In this document: piece by piece, positions 1 through 10,797 of the stretch
Position numbering within the stretch: the stretch's first letter is position 1
Layout of the letters: each line of letters opens with the position of its first letter
DNA from: Branchiostoma floridae
Lineage: Eukaryota; Chordata; Leptocardii; Amphioxiformes; Branchiostomatidae
Assembly: GCF_000003815.2 (NCBI RefSeq)
Contig: NC_049988.1
Coordinates: forward strand, 7,573,776 to 7,637,775
DNA length: 64,000 nt
Direction of reading: 5' to 3'
The notes under the pieces: generated by a model
Database searches by the model: none
What the model was told of the DNA's origin: nothing
What the model saw: the letters and a program-made list of their open reading frames with translations, nothing else
Position numbers and translations under genes: made by a program

Positions 1-727
1 GAAATTATAATCTGAACTGTTGAATTCGAAATTTAGGGGTATTCAGAATTTCTCCGACTAGCTGTCTGTTTATGTACGTTTGCAAGTACATCACATTGCC
101 ATACAATACTTCCAATTGAATTGAACACAACTTTATTGTGAGCCTCAGTTTTTTATTTTAAATATGCCCTTACCTCTATCTTGTCCAAATTGATATAGAA
201 CACATAAATCGTACAGCGAAATAAACATTGAACGCCAGCAAAGGGACCCTCTAAATACCACTGGACGACGTAGTAACATTACATACCCAAATCCATCCCA
301 TGCAACATGCGCCAAACAACCAGTCCATAAACGTCTCCGTTCAAACATTAATAACCCCCCTCCCACCCTTTTTATTTCTCCGTTCCCTCATCATCACCCG
401 CTGCACGGTTCATGCCCACAGTATTAGAAAACGATAGAACTATCAATCATTCTTCATGGGTATGGGCTGGCGTAAAAATGACTGATCGACTGTGTCGAGA
501 AGATGTGAGCTAAAATTAGCTCCTCAGCTTATAAAAGGAGATCACGAAGATACGTTGAACCAACACTGTGACAAAATAATTTGAATTGTTCTGTGGTAGG
601 AGTTTAAGTGTATTTTACTAAGTCTGTACATATTTGTTTCTTTATACGTAAAAGTTATTATACTTTGTTGGGAATGTAGGCAAAATTCAACCTACAGTTA
701 AGTCTAGTACAACGCCATGTAGTTTTA
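1..727. other. No gene seen
   Basis: AT-rich non-coding sequence. The only open frames are short, lack codon bias and resemble nothing I recognise. No RNA gene or clear repeat boundary is visible. Confidence 0.5.
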
Positions 728-735
728 GTACCTAC

Positions 736-1161
736 TAGGGCTGGGTACCGGTACAGAAAATTCAGGTCCAGGTCCGGTTCAGGTCTAAAGGATCAGGTCC
801 AGGTCCGGACCTGAACCTGGACCTGATTCAGTATGACTCATACCAATTGTCCATTTCACTACAAAGAAATCTGGAGTATAAGACTTACACTGGCGTTTTA
901 AGATCCTACAACGCTAACTGCACCTGTACGATTGACTGTAAACCTTGGTAGAAATTACTATAAACTCTACTCTACTTCACTCTTGTCATTTTCTTCCAAC
1001 TGCAAGCGCCAAAACGTGTGAATGCCTGATAAAATAATATGTTAATTTTCTAATCGGTCCAACATCCGGTCCACCTAATTTTTTCAGGTCCGGTTTTTCT
1101 GGACCGGTCCAATAAGAAAAACCGGTTTTGTACCGGTACGCTGTACCGATACCCAGCCCTA
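736..1161. mobile_element. hAT-like MITE with perfect 8-bp target duplication
   Basis: A 426-bp element begins TAGGGCTGGGTACCGGTAC and ends with the near-perfect inverse (…CCGATACCCAGCCCTA). It is flanked on both sides by the identical 8-mer GTACCTAC (728-735 and 1162-1169). An 8-bp target duplication with such termini is the hallmark of hAT DNA transposons. The interior has no open frame, so it is non-autonomous. Both ends carry repeated AGGTCCGG/GGACCTG words that can pair with each other. A diverged copy lies at 13517-13959 and a more distant relative at 21245-21732. Confidence 0.85.
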
Positions 1162-1169
1162 GTACCTAC

Positions 1170-2530
1170 CAACCCCTTGATTTTGTTCGGGTTTTGCAGT
1201 AGGAATCTTATGGGTTTTCCATAGACTGGGGATAGTACGTTCTATACGTAAGGATACTATGCTTTGTTGTAACCGAAGAAGTATTGTTTCATAAAGTTAT
1301 CACACAAAACAACGGCATCTAGTTTTGTGACCAACAAACCTCTTGATCTTAATTTAGGTCTGACAGGCCCTAAAGCCTACCTGGGGAAGATGTAAGTAAG
1401 AAATTTGGTGGTGAAGGGGTCCATAGATATTGATATAATCAACGAATCCCTGGTTGCAGTTGAATTTTTTTTAGTTCTCCATGAATTTTGATATAACGCT
1501 TTCTTATGCTTTGTTGTAAATATAGAAAGCATTGCGCCCTACAACAAGTCTCGTACAACACCACGCCATCTAGTTTGATTACCAACAGACCCATTGACGT
1601 TGAGAGCTTTATATTATGATAACACGATTCATATCTATAAATCGATAACTTAAGGAATTTCTGATGGCGTCTGAAGGATGAAAATGATATCAGGGCATCG
1701 AAATCAATACATCTTTATTACCTTTCCGATGCAGTCCTGGGTTTACGGGACGAATGAAAACGAGTTACGCTGCACCAGGGAGGTTGATCGGTGGCTAATT
1801 ACAAAATATTGCTTTCATCAGATCTTCGTTCGGGATCGAATGTAGATGTATTCTCAAGGTTAAGTGCAATAGGTTATTCAATAGGTCATGTTTATTTCAT
1901 CTATGCTTGATGATAACGATATTACAGTGTTTCTGTAAGCATCATCTAGGTAGCGCGCGCTCTCAAAAAGACATGGAAGAAGATACGGAATAAAACAACA
2001 AATGTTGGTCAGAGAAAAGTACATAGTAACCGTTACCGTTTTTTTTAAATCTTAAAAAGCTACTTAAATTGATTCCTACATTACCATCAACGTTTCTTAT
2101 CTTTCGTCGGAAAATGATGATACACATGTTGTTTGCTGTTGGATAATTTTCCAAGTTAGTTTGGCTCATAATAAACTAGTAAACAAACTGCTTGTGTGGT
2201 TCACAGGTCACGCGTGCGATATGCCGAGCGGGCTAAAATTATCTCCATAACTGGCCCCCTTCCTGCGTTACAAACCACCACACAACAGCACACTAAATTT
2301 AACAGTAGGGAGAATTTACTGCTCACCTGTGGGATGTATCCTTCGGGATGGCAAAATTCTCCTCAATGGTCAAAAACTTGTGATCTGAAGTACTACGGTG
2401 TATCCGTTGTGACAGGAGTTAGGGATGTAGGGGTTTTTAGAAACGTGTATGTTGCGCAGCTGGTAGGCCGGTGTCGCGCCAAATATCTGCTCCATCAGAC
2501 TTTTGCTCCGCCGGGTAGTAGTACGCGTAA
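1170..2530. other. No gene seen
   Basis: Non-coding AT-rich DNA. Short phrases recur with variation (for example 'ctttgttgta' near 664, 1263 and 1508, and the words following them), suggesting an old, decayed tandem duplication of a few hundred bases. I could not define its borders. Confidence 0.4.
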
Positions 2531-2583
2531 TGTTAGGGTTAGGAGTTGGGGTTAGGGTTAGGGTTGAGGTTAGGGTTTGGGCT
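2531..2583 (+). repeat. Short interstitial TTAGGG-like array
   Basis: Degenerate tandem GTTAGG / GTTAGGG / GTTGGGG units run for about 50 bp. TTAGGG is the animal telomere unit. The short length, degeneracy and internal position argue for an interstitial simple repeat and not a chromosome end. Confidence 0.7.
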
Positions 2584-3492
2584 AGTGTTAATGTTAGCTA
2601 ATCTGTTAGCGCGACCCCACCTCCTAAAATCCGCTCTGGCGTTTGAGGCTTACCACGACCCCACGAGTGTGACGCACTTTTGTCCTCACGTGTGTACTGG
2701 AAACCCCCCCCCCCACCACCACCAGTGTTGGAGCCAATATTTGTCATGGGCAGAAATTTGGCTTGACACCGGATAGGCCAGGGCGAGATCCGATACCCCG
2801 TCTGAGGTTCCCTTATGGCAACTGCACGGCCCGAGGGGGCACTTTGGGACGGAGATGGATTCAGCACGGGCAGGGGCAAATATTCATGATGGTTCACGTC
2901 AATAGACAGCTCGAAATAAGGCCAAAGAACAGATTGAAAGTTGTATAAAAGCCTATGAAAAATTATGAGATATAAATGTTAGCCCTGCTTGGGCCAAGTT
3001 CTCCTCTTGTTTTCAAAACCGCTTTTGAAATAGGCATCATCCACAATTCCAGTGACATTCCAATTTCATTTTCTTCAAATCGCCAAACAGATGTGAGGAG
3101 AAATATCGTAACATTATTTTCGCTTGTCAAGTCCGTAGGCACAGACCACACAGGGAATCTTTCCTCACTACATCTGCTTGAAGGTAACATCCTGCGGGAC
3201 TCACTAGCTCTATGTACATGTACTGTAATCCCTACCCAGTCACGAACATGACGTAAAGCACCATTAAACCGTAATTGTGCGACGAATATGATAACTACTT
3301 TCCGGATGACCGGGCGTAACCCCCGATCTGCGGCGCGATTGGCCCGTGGTGACCTCGACTTGACCCACATCGATAATGACCAATGACAGGTCAAACCTCT
3401 GAAAACCTTTGTTGATTGCAAAATTGAAATTAAGCTGCGGTTTGGAAACGGGGATTAACCCTGTTGCTCAACTGTATGCATCCACAGTTGAG
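2584..3492. other. No gene seen; poly-C tract inside
   Basis: Contains a run of 13 C at about 2704-2716 followed by CCACC repeats. The overlapping open frames on both strands have no recognisable domains. Confidence 0.4.
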
Positions 3493-3575
3493 GTTCAGAG
3501 AAAGAGAGAGAGAGAGGGGTAGAGAGAGAGGGGGAAAGAGAAAGAGAGAGAGTGAGAGAGATGATGAGGATGAGG
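3493..3575 (+). repeat. GA-rich microsatellite
   Basis: Imperfect (AG)n with GGG and AAAG interruptions, passing into GATGAGGAT repeats. The Ser/Leu-rich minus-strand open frame across it is an artefact of the repeat. Confidence 0.85.
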
Positions 3576-4029
3576 ATGATGGGAATAATGATCTATGATG
3601 AATGAGTATCGTCGAACGTAGGACAGCCTCCTTTGCTACTTTTGTGCGTAAATATTTGTTAAAGCGCAAAAAGGCGTTACCATTTTATTTGTGATCAGTC
3701 ACTTGTATTCCGTCTCTGTGCTTCATTCTTTTTTATTTATTAATCTTTCAGGGTAGTCCCTACAGTTTTGATAAAACTGATTTCCAAGGGAGCCCAAATG
3801 AACATAATGGACATAAACATAAAGATAACAATAATCATATAACATAAAACGTGACTAAATCAAAATATGGATAATAACTTAAATGCGATTAGCCCAAATA
3901 ATAACAACTCAAAGTCATTAATTACAAAACTCATCACAACAATAATCATATGAATAGAACATAACAGTACATAAATAAACGAAATCAAGCTAATTTTCAA
4001 ACCAGATTCGAGGTCGTTGGTCAGAGGGG

Positions 4030-5770
4030 TCAGAGGTCAGATTGTAAAGCTCGCTTGAATGAATTCAGAGTGGTTTGTGAAGTTGTTGTTGGTTTAAGGG
4101 AATTGTAGATAGAAACCGCTCTGAAAGCAAACGTTCGTTGGCCTGTTCGAGATGTGTACTTTGGTCTGTGTAACTGTTGAGCCTGCCTGGTGTTATAACT
4201 GTGTATTTGATTGTTATAGTTAAAAGTATTGATTAGATAGCTAGGTGCTAGTCCATGCAAACATTTGTACACCATAATGCACAAGTGTTGAGTTCTCCGG
4301 TCCTGTAGATATCTCCACTGCAGTGTGTGATGCAGCTCTTCGATGTTAGCTCTGGGATCCCGCCTCAGTATGATCCTGGCGGCCCTGTTCTGAAGAATCT
4401 GTAGGCGTTGTTTGAGTGTAGAGCTGCTGTTGTCCCAGATCACATCGCAGTATTCTACTATTGGTAAAACGATGGCCTTATACAGCATGTTAGCAACATT
4501 TGTACCAAGATAAGGTCGTAGGCGTCTAAGCAAACCAATGCGCTGAGATGCTTTACTATGCATCATATCTACATGGTTACTATAGGTAAGACATGAATCA
4601 AGGATTACACCCAAATATTTGTATGATGTTACTTTCTCCAGACAAATATCATCAATTTTGATTTCTAAGTCATGACAATTGTTTATTCTTTTGGAAGATC
4701 CCATCAACATCCACTTGGTCTTACTAATATTGAGTGTTAACCGATTATTGTGAAACCAAGTAGACAGTTGAGAAAGCTCAGCATTTAACATGGATTCAAT
4801 ATGGTTTGGGTTGTTACTAGCACAGAAAATTGCTGTGTCGTCCGCATAGAGGGAAACTTTACAGTTGGTGATTGACTCTGGTAAGTCGTTAATAAAAATA
4901 TTGAAGAGAAGGGGTCCCAAGATGGACCCTTGGGGCACTCCAATATTAATAGGTACACTATCGGATGTGTGACCACTTAATGAGACTCTTTGATGTCTAT
5001 TTGAAAGGTAGCTTTGAAACCAAGCCAGTTCAATACCACGTAGACCAATCCATGTTAGTTTCGTCAAAAGGAGATTGTGGTCAACAGTATCGAAAGCCTT
5101 TTTCAGGTCAAGAAATACTGTGCCTACTAGATTACCGTTGTCAATATTATGCAGTATATAATCACTAACGTCTAACAGAGTTGTGGCAGTTGAATGGCCT
5201 GGTCTAAACCCTGACTGACTGGGAGATAGAATATTATGTGCATGGAGATATGCTAGGAATTGTTTATGAACTTCCCTCTCAAATATTTTCATCAGTATCG
5301 GTAGCACAGAGATTGGTCTAAAGTTGTTAGGGTCAGCCTGATCACCACCTTTGTGGATGGGGGTCACCCTGGCTGTCTTCCATTCAGTTGGTATAGTTCC
5401 AGTACTGAGAGAGAGGTTGTAGACATAGGTCAACGGAATAGTTATAATAGGGGCTGCAGCTTTGAGAAGTCTAGGATGAATATTGTCCAAGCCAGGAGCC
5501 TTACTAATTGGCAAGGCTTTTAGGTGGCACAATACATCCTGGTCGTTTAGTGGGGTGAACTTAAAAGTGCTTTCCAGGTCTTTATAGAGATCTGGACATG
5601 AGGGTGTATGTGTATATGCGCCAAAGCACTGTGCTAGCCTACACCCAGCTGTAGCAAAAAACTCATTGAAACCCTTTACTATGTTGGTCAGGCCAACAAG
5701 TTGTTGTCCACCCCAGGTTAGAGTCTTAGTGACTACACTGCTCTTGCGAGGTAAGATCTCCCCAATAGTT
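4030..5770 (-). pseudogene. LINE reverse transcriptase domain
   Basis: C-terminal part of the LINE polyprotein. The frame is open from the end of the 58-bp duplication (5770) to the stop at 4030; the part below 5532 is about 500 residues. Visible RT motifs in order are SGFRPGHSTATTLL, the metal-binding block FLDLKKAFDTVDH, GVPQGSILGPLLFNIFINDLP, the catalytic LYADDTAIF, and the thumb-region block TSYKYLGVILD. The C-terminus (QNRAARIILRRDPRANIEEL, then FAFRAVSIYNSLK) is typical of CR1-like elements. The RT itself looks intact and would copy element RNA at a nicked target. It is separated from the endonuclease only by the frameshift and the duplication, so the insertion is relatively young. Confidence 0.9.
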
Positions 5771-5886
5771 CCCCAGAGTTTCTTGGAGTCCGAGATATTT
5801 TCCTCCAGCTTATTCTGACAGTATTTGGCCCCAGAGTTTCTTGGAGTCCGAGATATTTTCCTCCAGCTTATTCTGACAGTATTTGG
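5771..5886. repeat. Perfect 58-bp tandem duplication inside LINE ORF
   Basis: Positions 5771-5828 and 5829-5886 are identical. As 58 is not divisible by three, the second copy shifts the LINE frame and brings a stop codon soon after the junction. Confidence 0.97.
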
Positions 5887-5897
5887 CTTTTGCTTGC

Positions 5898-7160
5898 TTA
5901 ACCAGTTTTGCGTGCCTTGGCTTTCAAATCATTTCTGACTAGCATCTGTTTCCTGATATTAGGCGAGAGCCATTCAGGTTGTTTATCCCTTGTTCTTTTA
6001 GTTATAAAGGGAGCATGTAGGTCAGAAACTGTGGTAAATGATGATTTAAAGAACGTCCAAGCATCATCCACACTATCAGCATGGTACAATGGACTCCAAT
6101 CGATCTCACTAAGGTCGGCCAGATAGTTTTGTTCATCAAACTTTGTAAATTTGCGAGACGACACATACTTTACGCCTGAGTGCCGTCGAGCGGCCTTTCG
6201 TGTGCAAAACACAGCGTAGTGGTCAGAGATGGTACACTGCACCACTCCTGATGTGTTGACATAATGCATATCACTACAATAGATATGATCAATGAGGGTG
6301 GAAGAGTACTGATGCACTCTTGTCGGTTCGTTGATCAACTGCCGGAGTTGATACTTTTCAGTAAGATTTGTCAGGGCTTTGGAGGGAGGTTTTCTAGGTT
6401 GGGTTAAATCCACGTTAAAATCTCCCAGTAAATATAGTTCCGAATTAGGAGAAGTCAGGCTCAAGGTCTCCAGGGAATTGTCAAGTAAAGTGTAGAATTC
6501 CACAGGAGCGGAGGGGGGCCTATATACAGAACCAGCAATGATAGGTTTGGTGCAGGGTAAATTAATCTGACAAAACAGGGCTTCAAGTCCTGGTTGTTGT
6601 AGGTCAGATCTTCTCGAGTGAGTGAAAGCCTCCGAAACATAGATTGCTACACCTCCTCCGGACCTGTTACGGTCAAGTCTGTACAAGTAGTACCCTGCTA
6701 TATGTAACTCAGCGTCAGAGATGGTATCATCTAGGTGAGTCTCACTAAGTGTCATCACATCAATGTTGTTTGAAGTCATAAGTACCCTCAGCTGGTCTAA
6801 CTTATTGTACAGGCTACAAATATTTAGATGCCCCATAGTCAATCCCTTAGTGGGAGGTACCATGTGACAACTGCTGGGACAAACATCCACATTGTCCTCA
6901 CCAGAGCTGTCCATTGTGCTATCATGTGATGAATTAAAGAATGAATCACTGAAATATGGCAATAAACACTGATTACAATACCAATACTCATGGCTGTTGG
7001 CTAAGTTACAGTAGGATTGATGATCCATGTCTATACATTTGATGTGAAACCACTTATCACACAGATCACAGCAGATACCCTTCTGATTGTTTCTTACTGA
7101 TTTACTGCACATTCCACAAGGGTCTTTAGGTCCCGGATTTTGTGCCACATCACCTGACAT
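5898..7160 (-). pseudogene. LINE N-terminal part: 2A-like motif, PHD finger, endonuclease
   Basis: 420 codons from ATG. Residues 3-11 read GDVAQNPGP, a 2A-like ribosome-skipping motif. Residues ~15-66 form a Cys4-His-Cys3 PHD-type finger (CGMC…CCDLCDKWFHIKC…WYCNQC). From residue ~110 an endonuclease/exonuclease/phosphatase fold follows, with LNICSL, SETHLDD, RSGGGVAIYV, SVYRPP, LGDFNVD and ISDHYAVF. The frame stops prematurely after KARKTG. Dropping one A in the AAAA run (plus 5906-5909) restores KLVKQAKAKYCQNKLEE, the expected linker toward the RT. The frame is also open for about 55 codons upstream without a Met, so the true start may lie further 5'. Confidence 0.85.
7128..7154 (-). other. 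2A-like ribosome-skipping motif in LINE protein
   Basis: The frame reads LLLMSGDVAQNPGP. The consensus is D(V/I)ExNPGP; here the Glu is Ala. A Leu-rich stretch precedes it, as in many 2A regions. 2A-like motifs are known at the N-terminus of ORF2 in some APE-type non-LTR elements. Activity with the E-to-A change is uncertain. Confidence 0.65.
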
Positions 7161-7345
7161 AAGAAGTAGGGTGTGGATACAGACATGAATCAGATTAACC
7201 CTGGTTTCAACATGACAATCAGTCTTTCTACTGCCACTAATTGCAGATGGATACAGCAGGGATAGTACATAGTTTTCTGGTGTGACAGCCGTATGATGAA
7301 ATGTTAAACAAGACAGGTTAATTCTAACTAACTATAACGTTACAT

Positions 7346-8811
7346 AACGCTAACATTGAAGACAATGATCGAAAGAGACATTTCACAGGGTTTGCTCTTA
7401 AGTCTGTCAATGAAAAATAGGTCATACTGGAAAGATATATCTAATGTACCTCTCCGGTAAATTCTGTATACACGATAATGATGATGATCCTTATAGTACC
7501 GTCAGCCATGAGGATGAAGGCTTTAAAGATTTCCCGCTGCGAGTGTCAGCATCTCCGCCAGGTGACGTGGTTTCACGGGAAACTGGGTGAGCGGTGCACG
7601 CGCTGGACGTCGCAATCCACCTGTTTGCTAGATCCATGGCTTCGTGGTTCTCCTATCGCTACGACGGATGAGCGTCTCTCGCGCCTCGACTCCTCGTATG
7701 TGTATCTAGTCCAGTTCGATGATGATGACATCTCGATGGCTTAATAGGTGTTGCTTATTGGAATAGGACGTAGGCAGAATAGCTCACTGTTTAATATAAT
7801 GGCATATTTTCCCTCTAGCTTGTGTGTTTACAAATGGTGTATAGATAGCGGTCATGATACAGCAAGAATGTAAAGAAGAAAAAAAAGATTTCGCTCGCAC
7901 TAATTTTTACCGCGGACTCCGTGTGATGTGGACGCTGATTAGTCAATTCAATGGACATATTGTCGCAATTTCCGCACAGCAAACTATGACATTTACTGAT
8001 TGGACAACGTTGATTGATTGAACAATCAATGCGCAGCTACTATGATACACTTGTCAAATCACAATACGATCTAAAATCCGACATTTCATACCACTACACA
8101 GTTAACTTCAAGCCTCGATGGCTTTTGCCTTCATTTGTTTGCAAATGGTGTATAGATGGCGGTAATAGTACAACAAAAATGTTTAAAAAGTTAAAGATTT
8201 CAGTGGCACCTGTTTTTACTGTGGATAGGTGCTGTGTTAATGACCAATCAATGTGCAGATACTGTGATTCAATAGTTAACTTGCAGCATTTATTTTATTA
8301 ACTGCTAGGGGTCGCTCTTGAATAATCAATGTAAAATCGTATTCGCACTATTACTTTTATTATTAAAATCGCGAATCGACGTCCACCAACGTCATATTTC
8401 TTCTACATTTAACTGTACTTAAACTGTCTTTTTTTTGTTGCTCTTTCAAAACATTTTTGCTTGTTGGGGTTAAATCAGAGGGAATATTTATAAAATGTTG
8501 TTGACAAACTGACGCATTTGGGTTTCACTGGACCGCAACTTATCTTTTTTTGTCGGTTAAAACCCTAAACTTCAAGCAAAAATGCTTTAAAAACAGCAAC
8601 AAAAAAGATGATTTAAAAATCAGAGGGAACATTTTTTTTTTATTCTCTCATCAGATCTCAGTAAAATTTTGTTGACAAACTGACGCATTTGGGATTCAAT
8701 GAACCACAACTTGTGGGTGCCTATGAGAATAAAAAGAAAATTGTCTAGTTATGTGTTAGGTGGTAATTTGTGCAATAGTTACTTGTGATGTTCTTTCACA
8801 CAATTTGTCCC
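7346..8811. other. No gene seen; two old segmental duplications
   Basis: About 7815-7960 and 8131-8275 are diverged direct copies (both contain AAATGGTGTATAGAT). About 8473-8530 and 8616-8705 are another pair (both contain GTTGACAAACTGACGCATTT). A CpG-containing stretch at 7480-7745 has an open frame on the plus strand and a GTGAGC donor-like site at 7586, but no recognisable domain. It may instead be the 5' UTR of the neighbouring LINE. Confidence 0.45.
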
Positions 8812-8816
8812 AAAAA
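8812..8816 (-). terminator. Pol III terminator of tRNA-Asn
   Basis: A T5 run on the minus strand, 10 nt past the tRNA 3' end, is a standard RNA polymerase III stop. Confidence 0.8.
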
Positions 8817-8826
8817 TTTAGTGCTT

Positions 8827-8843
8827 CGTCCCTGGGTGGGCTC

Positions 8844-8894
<51 letters not shown>

Positions 8895-8900
8895 AGAGAC
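8827..8900 (-). tRNA. tRNA-Asn (anticodon GTT)
   Basis: 74 nt. It begins GTCTCTGTGGCGCAATCGGT (5' acceptor strand and A box) and has the anticodon loop CTGTTAA, with GTT complementary to plus 8864-8866. The B box is GGTTCGAGCCC, and the acceptor closes GTCTCTG with CAGGGAC plus discriminator G. All four stems pair. It is essentially the canonical animal nuclear tRNA-Asn, with no intron, and is followed by a pol III terminator. Confidence 0.97.
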
Positions 8901-9613
8901 ATCGCTGGCGACCGGGGCGCGCCAGATCGGAAATCAAAGGAATGCCGCCGCGTGTCGATCACGTGACGCGTTCCGGCCGTACAATTATCCTGTCAATCAT
9001 CCGGGACGCGCCAAACAGGTGCACAAAGGTCACCGCCCTCGAGGGCAGGGATTCTACAGGGATTCTGCAGGGAAAGTCTCACTCGCTCACTGGAAAATCT
9101 GCATGTTATTTCTGACAAATAAGTAATGGAGGGAAGAAATTAAAGATGATCTTTCAGATGGTGTTTCATGATATAATAAACGATGATAATGCATAAAAAA
9201 GGCCATAAAACCGATGCAGATATTTTAATCACCAAGCAGGCAATAAGTCAAGCACTGCCTGAGATAACAAAGGTGCACCAAAAAAATACGTGCAAAAAGG
9301 CACACGCTAAAAAAAGTTCTTGCTGCAAAAAAATGTAGTTTGTGGAAATGTTTCAGAAAAATCGAACAAAAATATAAAGTAGTGAAAAAAATGAGCGTTT
9401 GTTAGCATATTGGAAAAAGTCAATCTCAACCACGTTATCGCTTCTTTCTTGAAATGTACACAAATGAAATAGCTTGAATATGCAAATTCACCCGAGGAAC
9501 AGACGTTATAAATACTGTATATGCTTGTGCGGTCAATGACCCTTAATCGCGTCTGGGTTGCGCAATTTGTCATTCCGGAATTTGGTCCCTGGAGCAATGA
9601 GACGTTCAGCAAT

Positions 9614-9697
9614 GTCAGGATGGCCGAGCGGTCTAAGGCGCTGCGTTCAGGTCGCAGTCTGGTTCTCCAGGCGTGGGTTCGAATCCCACTTCTGACA
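9614..9697 (+). tRNA. tRNA-Leu (anticodon CAG), copy 1
   Basis: 84 nt with the long variable arm of a class II tRNA. The A box is TGGCCGAGCGGTC, the anticodon stem-loop CTGCG-TTCAGGT-CGCAG gives anticodon CAG, and the B box is GGTTCGAATCC. The acceptor GTCAGGA pairs with TTCTGAC (one G-T) before discriminator A. A T5 terminator lies at 9704-9708. Identical in sequence to copy 2. Confidence 0.97.
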
Positions 9698-10097
9698 ACA
9701 AGATTTTTGGTTGATAATTGCAGTCACCTTTAGAAATTTATCCGGTAGTAACGTTATACATGTATCTTCCATTATAGGGTAAACATGTTTCCTTTAAGTT
9801 TCAGACATGTACACTCTTCACTATGAAAGACAATAATGATTTTTGTACAAACCAGTCTGAAATATCGGAAGTTTACGTCAGTGGGAAACTATAATTTTCT
9901 TTAAAAACTGGAGATATATGTCGATTTATGTATAATCATGCTCACGCACATGTATGGCACCGATTAAAAGCGTCATTTAGCGGTACATGCCATAATGACA
10001 AGTTATTTTGTTTGTACATTGCAAATAGAACATGCGGAACGTTTGTAAACAAGCTGCCTACTCCAGTGCACACATGAGCAAGCAATAGCTCAGCAAT
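9698..10097. other. Spacer between the two tRNA-Leu genes
   Basis: No gene seen apart from the pol III terminator at 9704-9708. Confidence 0.6.
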
Positions 10098-10181
10098 GTC
10101 AGGATGGCCGAGCGGTCTAAGGCGCTGCGTTCAGGTCGCAGTCTGGTTCTCCAGGCGTGGGTTCGAATCCCACTTCTGACA
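10098..10181 (+). tRNA. tRNA-Leu (anticodon CAG), copy 2
   Basis: Identical over all 84 nt to the copy 484 bp upstream. The flanks are also shared for a few bases (CAGCAAT before; AACAA-ATTTTT after), which indicates a local duplication that kept the terminator (T5 at 10188-10192). Both copies look functional. Confidence 0.97.
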
Positions 10182-10192
10182 ACAAAATTTTT

Positions 10193-10797
10193 AGTCAATC
10201 TCATTCGAATTGATTTTGTCTAGCCTCCACCAGGCCTTCATACGAGGGTATGGGGATCGTAGAATTCGGCAAAAAATCGGCAAATTGGCCAGGGGAGTCA
10301 GTCCATGCTAAAGTTCATGTTTCCTCTCCGGCCGACCAACTCCTCTGGTAGCAAAACTCTCCTGGCAAATTTTTCTCCCTATTATAGCCAGCGTAGTAAG
10401 TCTGGTAGAGACTACGTTTTGCCATTGAAAGGAACTTAAGTGAATTAACATGACGGCACTATGACATAGCAATATCAACAATATATTTATTGGATATAAC
10501 ACCAGTACGAATTTTGTACATTCAATGTAGGCAGTCGGCATCTCTATACTAATTGTAACAAACTTTATCAAATAAAGAATTTGTGATAGTCTTGACTTTC
10601 AGCATGGCAAATGAATGGTCTACAGATTTTCTTTCATGAACAAAAAGTACATTATAGACCACAGTTAAATGTCCTCGCCAAACATTGAATTAGATCATAA
10701 CACTTTTTAGTCCATATGGATATATCATTGCCATTCTTAATGTTTTAATGTTGCCCCTATCGTCAGGGGAGGAGGATCATATTGATTTGACAGCAAT
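10193..10797. other. No gene seen
   Basis: AT-rich non-coding sequence without recognised repeats or coding exons. Confidence 0.5.

Larger units (their letters stand above)
3738..7345 (-). mobile_element. CR1-like non-LTR retrotransposon (LINE), inactivated
   Basis: Read on the minus strand, the order is a 2A-like motif, a PHD-type zinc finger, an apurinic-type endonuclease, a reverse transcriptase, a short 3' UTR and a terminal AATAAATAAA-type repeat near 3738-3750. That order and simple-repeat tail fit CR1-clade LINEs, which insert by target-primed reverse transcription. The coding frame is broken twice: by an extra base in an A run (plus-strand T run 5906-5909) and by a 58-bp tandem duplication (5771-5886). 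The 5' border is uncertain: the frame stays open up to about 7330, and GC-rich sequence at 7480-7740 could be the 5' UTR. No ORF1 was recognised. Confidence 0.85.

Noticed and set aside
2531-2583. True telomere
   Set aside because: Only about 50 bp, degenerate, with unique sequence on both sides.
7478-7744. Plus-strand exon candidate with a GTGAGC donor
   Set aside because: No domain or partner exon; may be the 5' UTR of the adjacent LINE read backwards.
8756-8966. Open frames on both strands near 8.8-8.9 kb
   Set aside because: They run through the tRNA-Asn gene.
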